This document shows, in pieces, positions 1-4,975 of a stretch of 7,225 bases of DNA. The position numbers and the translations under genes are program-made. Under the pieces are notes generated by a model. It worked only from the letters and a program-made list of their open reading frames with translations, did not search any database and was not told the origin of the DNA. Source of the stretch: an uncultured Eubacteriales bacterium (GTDB lineage Bacteria > Bacillota > Clostridia > Peptostreptococcales > Anaerovoracaceae); NCBI GenBank assembly GCA_902765035.1, contig CACWYF010000075.1:1-7225 (forward strand), given 5' to 3'. Each line of letters starts with the position of its first letter. Within the stretch, counting starts at the first letter, position 1.

Positions 1-72
1 GTATACTTTCTTGAATTAGAGCAGACTGATTTTTTGCTATGCCCATAAGAATGCATCAAGTGAGTGGGAAGA

Positions 73-654
73 ATGAGTAAGAACAGACTGGATATTAGTG
101 GACATAAATATGGAAAGCTGACGGCACTTTATCCCACGGATAGAAAGAGTGCAAGCGGGTCGATTCTCTGGAGATGCCGTTGCGACTGCGGAAACGAAGT
201 GGAAGTGAGCGTCGCAGAGCTCAACAAGGGCAACAACAAGAGTTGTGGGTGCCTTAAAGAGGTGAGCAAGAAAATGGTATGTGACCGGCTGCACCTGGTG
301 GACGGCACATGTATCGAATGGCTTTCCGGACGCAAGAAGCGCAGTGACAACCACAGCGGATTCTGCGGAATCTTCAAGAGGAAGAACGGGAAGTATATCG
401 CCAACATCGGCTTTAAGAAGAAACTGCTGTATCTGGGATCTTTTGACAGCTATGAAGAGGCGGTGAATGTGCGGCAGCGGGCCGAGCAGACGATCTACGA
501 GGGCTTCCTGAACGCCTATGTCCTGTGGCAGGAAAAGGCAGAGGAAGATCCTGCATGGGCAGAGACGAACCCGTTTGTATTTGACGTGCGCAAAGAGAAC
601 GGAGCGCTGACGATCCGTCGCAATATGAGGCTGAAGAGGAAATCCAATGACTGA
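73..654 (+). CDS. AP2-like DNA-binding protein, candidate pilus-locus regulator
   Basis: A 193-residue protein with two recognisable parts. Residues 1-62 hold an 'ISGHKYGKL' start and a cysteine cluster, CRCDCG (Cys35, 37, 39) and SCGC (Cys58, 60), spaced like a small zinc-binding or knuckle element. Residues about 97-150 (FCGIFKRKNGKYIANI, then LYLGSFDSYEEA) match the three-strand-plus-helix pattern of AP2-type DNA-binding domains seen in phage and mobile-element proteins, often beside HNH nucleases. No HNH catalytic motif is visible, so I infer a DNA-binding regulator rather than an endonuclease. The C-terminus is basic (RRNMRLKRK). I chose the ATG at 73; an in-frame GTG at 64 would add three residues, and neither has a strong Shine-Dalgarno. 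The gene overlaps the next by 8 nt, implying co-translation. Its target is unknown; the downstream pilin region is a reasonable guess. Confidence 0.78.
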   Translation: MSKNRLDISGHKYGKLTALYPTDRKSASGSILWRCRCDCGNEVEVSVAELNKGNNKSCGCLKEVSKKMVCDRLHLVDGTCIEWLSGRKKRSDNHSGFCGIFKRKNGKYIANIGFKKKLLYLGSFDSYEEAVNVRQRAEQTIYEGFLNAYVLWQEKAEEDPAWAETNPFVFDVRKENGALTIRRNMRLKRKSND

Positions 655-949
655 AAAGGAATTACTGAAACTAAAACGATCAGAAATGCTGGAGATCATG
701 CTGGCACAGAGCCAGGAGATCGACAATCTGCGCAAAGAGCGCGACGAACTGAAAGAGCAGCTGGCGGACCGAAGGATCCGAATTGAGAAAGCTGGTTCGC
801 TGGCGGAAGCATCTCTGCAGCTGACCAACATCTTTGTAGAGGCACAAAAGGCAGCAGACCTATACGTAGAGAACGTCAAGCGCAGCACTGCCAGGAAAAA
901 GCCGGCTGCAGAGAATCATCTTAACAGGGAGGGCAAGGACAATGGATGA
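647..949 (+). CDS. Small coiled-coil protein of unknown function
   Basis: A 100-residue soluble, highly charged protein with no signal peptide or membrane segment. Residues about 1-50 form a heptad-like helix (KLKRSEMLEIMLAQSQEID, then NLRKERDELKEQLADR). A second helical stretch follows after a Gly at about 50 (SLAEASLQLTNIFVEAQKAA), and the tail is basic and polar. This looks like a dimerising coiled coil. The second half loosely resembles the Ala-rich helices of DivIVA-type cytoplasmic scaffold proteins, but I do not recognise a defined family. A good Shine-Dalgarno (AGAGGA) precedes the ATG. The gene overlaps its neighbours by 8 nt on each side, so it is almost certainly co-translated with the AP2-like protein and the signal peptidase. 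It may be a partner of the upstream DNA-binding protein or an assembly-site adaptor; both are speculation. Confidence 0.8.
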   Translation: MTEKELLKLKRSEMLEIMLAQSQEIDNLRKERDELKEQLADRRIRIEKAGSLAEASLQLTNIFVEAQKAADLYVENVKRSTARKKPAAENHLNREGKDNG

Positions 950-1526
950 ACAGAGCATGGCCCTTCCCGATACCGGCATAGTCACAGAAGCTGTCAAAAG
1001 AGAGCGTTACCTGCACCGGTTCAGAACAACCGTGCGCAGCACCTTCCTCTCCCTTGTCGTTGTCGCGGCGGTCGCAGTTCTCATAGCGGTATTGTTCCTG
1101 CCGATCCTCAGGATTTACGGAAAGTCAATGAACGGAACTCTGGACAGCGGTGACATCGTTGTATCGGTAAAGAGTACCAACCTGAACACGGGAGACATCA
1201 TCGCTTTTTATTATAACAACAATATTTTGGTCAAAAGAGTGATGGCCAACCCTGGCGATTGGGTAGACATTGACAAGGACGGAAACGTCTACGTCAACAA
1301 TATTAAGATCGAAGAACCGTATCTCAACCAGCCGAAGGCGTTCGGCGAGACCAACATCGAACTTCCTTATCAGGTTCCAGAGGGCAAGGTCTTCGTGATG
1401 GGAGATAACCGATTAGTTTCCATAGACTCCAGAAATACGTCTATTGGATGCGTTTCAGAAGAACAAATCGTAGGGAAGATCGTATTCAGAGTATGGCCGC
1501 TGACTGGTTTTGGCTCGATTCAGTAA
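942..1526 (+). CDS. Type I signal peptidase, pilus-linked
   Basis: A membrane serine protease that removes Sec signal peptides from secreted precursors on the outer face of the membrane. The 194-residue protein has a short cytoplasmic N-terminus, one membrane segment at about residues 34-56, then the family's boxes in order: GKSMNGTL with nucleophile Ser62, ILVKRVMANPGD with general-base Lys98, and GDNRLVSIDSR at 154-164. All catalytic positions are present, unlike streptococcal SipA of the FCT pilus islands, which is known to lack the dyad. The length fits the Gram-positive single-anchor type. A strong GGGAGGG/AAGGA ribosome-binding region lies just before the ATG, and the start overlaps the preceding gene by 8 nt. 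Its place directly before the major pilin suggests that it is dedicated to pilin processing. SipW-like and LepB-like names both fit, so I assign no symbol. Confidence 0.95.
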   Translation: MDEQSMALPDTGIVTEAVKRERYLHRFRTTVRSTFLSLVVVAAVAVLIAVLFLPILRIYGKSMNGTLDSGDIVVSVKSTNLNTGDIIAFYYNNNILVKRVMANPGDWVDIDKDGNVYVNNIKIEEPYLNQPKAFGETNIELPYQVPEGKVFVMGDNRLVSIDSRNTSIGCVSEEQIVGKIVFRVWPLTGFGSIQ

Positions 1527-1575
1527 GTGATCGGACGAACAGGAAAGCGATATGGACACTACTAGCAAATTGACA

Positions 1576-1617
1576 GGTCAGACGATGACCCTCGGACGGA
1601 GCGCAGCGCTCCGCCGA
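1576..1617 (+). ncRNA. Tandem hairpins at the 5' part of the pilin leader
   Basis: Two hairpins lie back to back. The first is GGTCA-gacga-TGACC (1576-1590), a perfect 5-bp stem with a 5-nt loop. The second begins two nucleotides later: TCGG, a bulged A, then CGGAGCGC, pairing with GCGCTCCG and CCGA (1592-1617). That is up to 12 bp, GC-rich, with a minimal loop that in practice would open to 3-5 nt. No U-tract follows (the next bases are TCCATAATCG), so this is not a standard intrinsic terminator for the signal peptidase gene. It may be an RNA-stability or folding domain of the leader. Confidence 0.5.
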
Positions 1618-1738
1618 TCCATAATCGTTGCGCGCATTAGGCGGTGCGATTCCAACCCTGCATCCGCCATGATGTGCGGTTCCGGGATGAGGCGTGGAGA
1701 AAGGAGGATAACAAACAGCCTCTGATCTCGACGAATAA

Positions 1739-1766
1739 CTGACGCCGAATCTGGAACCGATATAAA
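1739..1766 (+). promoter_or_regulatory. Possible sigma-A-type promoter inside the leader
   Basis: CTGACG (1739-1744, 4/6 match to TTGACA), a 16-nt spacer and TATAAA (1761-1766, 5/6 match to TATAAT). If used, transcription would start near 1773 and give the major pilin its own transcript with a leader of about 150 nt. This competes with the idea that the whole leader is one folded RNA, because these bases also take part in candidate stems. The match is modest and could be chance. Confidence 0.25.
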
Positions 1767-1862
1767 TCCGGCTGTTGAAGCGCGTATCGGTCGAGATACC
1801 TGCATGAGACAGCCAAATGCCAGCTGTGGCAGACAACCTTTGTCCTAACAGTAAATAGTAAG

Positions 1863-1916
1863 CTCCCTTTCAAAAAACAAAAATCACTTGAAAGGCGAAA
1901 TTTCAAAGAAAGGAAG
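1863..1916 (+). promoter_or_regulatory. Candidate Shine-Dalgarno switch before the major pilin
   Basis: The Shine-Dalgarno region GAAAGGAAG (1908-1916) is complementary, with one mismatch, to CTCCCTTTC (1863-1871). That same upstream element, extended as CCTTTCAA (1866-1873), is perfectly complementary to TTGAAAGG (1888-1895). TTGAAA (1888-1893) can in turn pair with TTTCAA (1901-1906). These three pairings exclude one another in the way of anti-Shine-Dalgarno and anti-anti-Shine-Dalgarno elements, so translation could be toggled by an upstream fold or a ligand. The pairings are read directly from the sequence; the regulatory role is inference. A/T-rich low complexity raises the chance of accidental complementarity. 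Confidence 0.45.
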
Positions 1917-1922
1917 AACACA

Positions 1923-3695
1923 ATGAAACACATGAAAAGAATGATGGCTCTTATGCTGGCATTCGTTCTTTGCTTGAGCATGAGCGGAATGGCGGCATTT
2001 GCGGATGAGACACCGGCTGCACCTTCATATGATTATCCGCTGACAGTTACAGACCTTGCGAAAGGCGATACTGTGAAATTCTATCAGGTCGTAGAGTGGG
2101 TTGGCGAGACTGCCGACAAGTCTGACGTTTCCGGTTGGAAAGCGCTTGCTCAGTACAGTTCTGTGTTGACCCAAGATGTATTGAAGTCAATGCTGGTTGG
2201 CGATCCTAAAGCTGATCCTGCAGTTGCTCCTACTGGAATGACTTCTGAGATTGCTGGTAAACTTGCAAAGCTTGCTGGTAATGATGGTAAAGATGCTACC
2301 AGTTATTCTGATGATGGGAAAACAGCCACCTATAATAATGCAAAATCCGGAATGTGGATGGCACTGGTAACTCCTAAAGATGCTAATACTGTTTATAATC
2401 CAGTATTTGTTTCTGCAGATTACAATAAAGAGACCGGTCATGAGGGAACAGTAGCTGTTACTGGAGAATTTGCTGATGGCGTTGCAAAGAGTAGCACAGT
2501 TACCTTAACAAAGACAGCATCTACAACTGAAGATGGTTGGGATGACAATAAGCCCACAACTACGGCTGTTGGTGATACAGTGAATTTCACTGTAACGACA
2601 ACTATTCCTGGTTATGGAGAAGTTTATACAGATCCTCATTTTGTAGTAACTGATGAGCTTACAGCTCTTAAATTGAATAAGGATAGTGTTGTAGTAACAG
2701 GGCTTACCCAAGGGGAAGATAAGGATTACACCGTAGAAGCAACTGATTCTGGATACACAATTACATTTACAAAGAAGTATCTGCAGTCTCTGAAAGCAGC
2801 AACATCCGTAACAATCAACTATTCTGCAGTCGTTACTGTAGATGCTGTCAATGCTGTTAACGAAGAGAACAACGATGTATCTATTGCTTATTCTCACAAT
2901 CCTAACAACCAGACTGATTATGATGTGAAGAAGGATACAACTCAGCACTATACATTCTCTCTTGATGCTGCTGGAATCGGCAAAGATGTAACTGAAACTC
3001 TTAAAGGTAAGAAGACTTCTGAAATCGTCAAGATTGGTAAAGATGCTGCTGGCAATCCTATTACTGAGACAAGGACCACAAGTCAGATTGGTGATCCTGA
3101 AAAAGACTATGTTGAAGGACCTCTGAATGGCGCTGTATTTGGACTCTTCACGGATAATAAGGGTGAAGTGCCCTACAAAGATAAGGCTGGTAATGAAGTA
3201 ACTGCAACATCTGGTACTGATGGCCGCATGAACTTCACGGGCCTCGATGCAGGAACGTACTATCTTAAGGAAATCTCTGCTCCGGATGGATTTGTCAAAG
3301 ATTCTACTGTACATACAGTTGTAATTGCCGCAGAGACAGAGAAGGTTAACGTAACAGAATGGTGGAATGGATCTGAGTGGGTAAGCAAGAAACCTACTTC
3401 AGGAACTGCAAAGGAAGTTACCTATGAGACAGAAATCCTTAAGTCTTATTCTGTGACTATCGATGGCAAGGAAACTGCTAAATACACATTCACTAATAAC
3501 AAAGAACCTAACAGCACAGAGATTCAATGGGAAGAGGCAGAGCTTATCGAGCATCCTTTCCCCTTTGATAACACAGAGGGCACAGAGCTTCCTTCCACCG
3601 GTGGCATGGGCACAACAATGTTCTACGTTGTTGGTTCTGCACTCGTAATCGGCGCAGCAGTACTTCTGATCTCCAAGAGAAGAATGGCTCGCTAA
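1923..3695 (+). CDS. Major pilin (isopeptide-forming fimbrial shaft subunit, LPSTG)
   Basis: The shaft subunit of a sortase-polymerised pilus, 590 residues. A Sec signal peptide ends at AFA|DE (27/28). An N-terminal D1 domain (about 40-182) ends in VYNPVFVSADY. A D2 isopeptide domain (about 190-335) shows Lys197 (VTLTKTA), Glu245 (FVVTDEL) and an Asn in YSHNPNN. A D3 Cna-B/SpaA-like domain (about 340-530) has EIVKIGKD near 368, GAVFGLF, Glu450 in YYLKEISAPDGF and YTFTNNKEP at the end. The cell-wall sorting signal is LPSTG (556-560), a hydrophobic helix and the tail KRRMAR. The canonical pilin-lysine motif (YPK) is not visible; Lys189 between D1 and D2 is the best positional candidate. Shine-Dalgarno AAAGGAAG lies 6 nt before the ATG. 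Codons from about 2200 to 3220 are more A/T-rich than in neighbouring genes. Strong family match. Confidence 0.95.
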   Translation: MKHMKRMMALMLAFVLCLSMSGMAAFADETPAAPSYDYPLTVTDLAKGDTVKFYQVVEWVGETADKSDVSGWKALAQYSSVLTQDVLKSMLVGDPKADPAVAPTGMTSEIAGKLAKLAGNDGKDATSYSDDGKTATYNNAKSGMWMALVTPKDANTVYNPVFVSADYNKETGHEGTVAVTGEFADGVAKSSTVTLTKTASTTEDGWDDNKPTTTAVGDTVNFTVTTTIPGYGEVYTDPHFVVTDELTALKLNKDSVVVTGLTQGEDKDYTVEATDSGYTITFTKKYLQSLKAATSVTINYSAVVTVDAVNAVNEENNDVSIAYSHNPNNQTDYDVKKDTTQHYTFSLDAAGIGKDVTETLKGKKTSEIVKIGKDAAGNPITETRTTSQIGDPEKDYVEGPLNGAVFGLFTDNKGEVPYKDKAGNEVTATSGTDGRMNFTGLDAGTYYLKEISAPDGFVKDSTVHTVVIAAETEKVNVTEWWNGSEWVSKKPTSGTAKEVTYETEILKSYSVTIDGKETAKYTFTNNKEPNSTEIQWEEAELIEHPFPFDNTEGTELPSTGGMGTTMFYVVGSALVIGAAVLLISKRRMAR

Positions 3696-3760
3696 TCATG
3701 ACGGAAGAATGAGATTGGTTCTGTACTGAACTGGTTTCATTAAGCAATCGAATATCAGAA

Positions 3761-3785
3761 GGGGAGTCGGTTCATCCGGCTCCCC
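3761..3785 (+). terminator. Stem-loop after the major pilin; possible partial terminator or processing site
   Basis: GGGGAGTCGG (3761-3770), loop TTCAT, then CCGGCTCCCC (3776-3785) give a 10-bp stem with a single T-G wobble. The following bases (GGATGATTTATATC) hold only short T runs, so it is a weak intrinsic terminator at best. It lies 65 nt past the pilin stop and 112 nt before the sortase start. It could cause partial termination, or block 3' exonucleases after mRNA cleavage; either would make pilin mRNA more abundant than sortase mRNA. Confidence 0.55.
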
Positions 3786-3845
3786 GGATGATTTATATCA
3801 CGGAAGCATGATGCGGAAGCGGAATAGGCTTTAATGCTTATTTTC

Positions 3846-3876
3846 CTAAATGCATAGGAAGTTTCTATACATTTAG
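3846..3876. promoter_or_regulatory. 31-bp imperfect palindrome just upstream of the sortase gene
   Basis: CTAAATG, a C, then ATAG, a 7-nt centre GAAGTTT, then CTAT, an A, then CATTTAG. Eleven base pairs match, with one mismatch between the two arms. A second small inverted repeat, TTCCTA (3843-3848) with TAGGAA (3855-3860), overlaps it. Its A/T-rich, two-fold character fits an operator for a dimeric regulator, perhaps the AP2-like protein of this locus, or an RNA hairpin 21 nt before the sortase ATG that limits translation. A weak promoter-like pair, TTCCTA and TATACA with a 17-nt spacer, overlaps it. Confidence 0.45.
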
Positions 3877-3897
3877 TAAAGCAAGCATTGGAACAAC

Positions 3898-4962
3898 ATG
3901 AATATGGGAAGAATGAATTCGAATAACACACGGGCACAATATAAAGAAAATCCATATAGCCCTGGCCCATCGGAATTAAGTCAATCGGAGAATCCGGTGA
4001 TCCGATGGATTAAATCCAGGCTGGTCAACATCATATTGGTAGCGGCATTGGTCGTAGGACTGATGCTGCTCATATATCCGTCCTTTGCGGATTACTGGAA
4101 CTCCATCCATCAAGCCAGGTCGGTCATGTCCTACGCAGAGAACGTGGCCAACATGAATGAGGAAGAGTATGCGGCAATCCTCGACGGAGCCAGAACCTAT
4201 AACAAGAGACTGGCAGAAAGCGGAATCGCCTGGGACTTAACAGACGAGCAGAAGGAAGAATACCTGTCACAGCTCGATGTAGGCGGCGATGGAATCATGG
4301 GTTATATCAAGATCCGGAAGATCAATATCACGCTTCCGATCTACCATGGAACCGATGACACCGTTCTGCAGACGTCCATCGGCCACTTGGAAGAAACATC
4401 GCTTCCCGTCGGAGGTGAGAGTTCTCACTGCGTTCTGTCAGGGCACAGGGGACTTCCTTCCGCCAGACTTTTTACGGATCTGGACAAGCTGGTCGCGGGC
4501 GACACATTCACAATTACAGTCCTGAACGAGACACTGACCTACGAGGTGGATCACATATGGATCGTGGAGCCGGAGGACCTGTCCCACCTGGTGATCGAGA
4601 ATGGAAAGGATTACTGCACACTGGTCACCTGCACGCCGTACGGCGTTAATACGCACAGGCTTTTGGTCAGAGGGCACAGGATCGATAACGTGGATGGCGA
4701 CGCGATGGTTGTCGCGGACGCGATCCAGATACGTCCGGTGTTTATTGCACCGCTTCTGGCAATTCCTTTTTTGGCAGTGCTGCTTATCTATGTATTGATC
4801 AGCACGAGCGCCAAGAACCGTAAGCGAAGAGATTACAAAGATGAGTATATGAAAGAGAACAATCTGACCGAGGTAGTGATCGGGTCAGAGGAACAGGAAG
4901 ACATCTTAGATGCGATCCGCAACTATTGGAACAAACGAAATGGCACAAACAAGAAAGGTTAG
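3898..4962 (+). CDS. Class C pilus-assembly sortase
   Basis: A membrane transpeptidase that cleaves the LPXTG-type motif of pilins and joins the threonine to a lysine of the next subunit. It has 354 residues. A polar N-terminus is followed by membrane segment 1 (about 44-60), a helical linker, the sortase barrel from about 133 (GIMGYIKIRKINITLPIYHGT region), and the catalytic triad: His183 in LSGHRGLPSARLF, Cys245 in TLVTCTPYGV and Arg254 in NTHRLLVRGHR. Membrane segment 2 (about 281-303) and a charged cytoplasmic tail follow; a C-terminal membrane segment is typical of class C. The usual DPF/DPW lid is not seen; AWDLTDEQ (111-118) sits where it would be. Three in-frame ATGs (3898, 3904, 3913) are possible starts, all with weak Shine-Dalgarno sequences, so the start is uncertain by five residues. 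It ends 13 nt before the minor pilin. Confidence 0.95.
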   Translation: MNMGRMNSNNTRAQYKENPYSPGPSELSQSENPVIRWIKSRLVNIILVAALVVGLMLLIYPSFADYWNSIHQARSVMSYAENVANMNEEEYAAILDGARTYNKRLAESGIAWDLTDEQKEEYLSQLDVGGDGIMGYIKIRKINITLPIYHGTDDTVLQTSIGHLEETSLPVGGESSHCVLSGHRGLPSARLFTDLDKLVAGDTFTITVLNETLTYEVDHIWIVEPEDLSHLVIENGKDYCTLVTCTPYGVNTHRLLVRGHRIDNVDGDAMVVADAIQIRPVFIAPLLAIPFLAVLLIYVLISTSAKNRKRRDYKDEYMKENNLTEVVIGSEEQEDILDAIRNYWNKRNGTNKKG

Positions 4963-4972
4963 GAAAGGGGAG
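4961..4972 (+). promoter_or_regulatory. Ribosome-binding site that decides the minor pilin start
   Basis: AGGAAAGGGGAG lies 3-14 nt before the ATG at 4976. This purine-rich element supports 4976 over the in-frame ATG at 4910, which lies inside the sortase gene, has no such element and would put 22 polar residues before the signal peptide. The element begins inside the sortase stop codon (TAG at 4960-4962), suggesting coupled translation. Confidence 0.75.
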
Positions 4973-4975
4973 TCT

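Larger units (their letters stand above)
1527..1922 (+). promoter_or_regulatory. Long structured leader upstream of the major pilin gene
   Basis: A 396-nt stretch without a convincing gene. It holds many inverted repeats: 1576-1580 with 1586-1590; 1592-1604 with 1606-1617; 1640-1647 with 1660-1668 (one bulged T); 1677-1683 with 1753-1759, enclosing 1691-1695 with 1742-1746, 1697-1700 with 1726-1729 and 1704-1707 with 1719-1722; 1770-1775 with 1809-1814; 1818-1822 with 1827-1831; and 1832-1836 with 1840-1844. Alternative perfect pairings also exist: 1756-1762 with 1785-1791, and 1725-1732 with 1790-1797. Nested and competing helices like these are typical of a cis-acting structured RNA. I do not recognise a known riboswitch consensus; c-di-GMP-I, cobalamin and T-box core motifs are absent. 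Not every stem can be real, since some exclude each other. The 3' end carries a possible Shine-Dalgarno switch, listed separately. Confidence 0.5.

Noticed and set aside
2..7. TATACT, a possible -10 box for the first gene
   Set aside because: The matching -35 position is outside the window, so it cannot be judged; a TTGAAT at 11-16 has only a poor -10 (TGCTAT at 35-40).
1570..1575. Perfect TTGACA, a possible -35 box
   Set aside because: The region 16-18 nt downstream is the G/C-rich hairpin (TCGGACGG) with no -10-like sequence.
1592..1617. Strong hairpin as an intrinsic terminator of the signal peptidase gene
   Set aside because: No U-tract follows the stem.
2286..3047. 12-bp direct repeat GGTAAAGATGCT at 2286-2297 and 3036-3047
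   Set aside because: Both encode GKDA within unrelated domains of the pilin and match its codon preference; chance is sufficient.
2505..3314. Long open frame on the minus strand inside the major pilin gene (269 codons)
   Set aside because: It lies antisense to a clear pilin reading frame and its product is a Cys/Ser/Ile-rich sequence with no family signature; it arises from the A/T-biased codons of the pilin.
4910..4975. Upstream in-frame ATG for the minor pilin
   Set aside because: It overlaps the sortase gene, lacks a ribosome-binding site and would put 22 polar residues ahead of a normal signal peptide.
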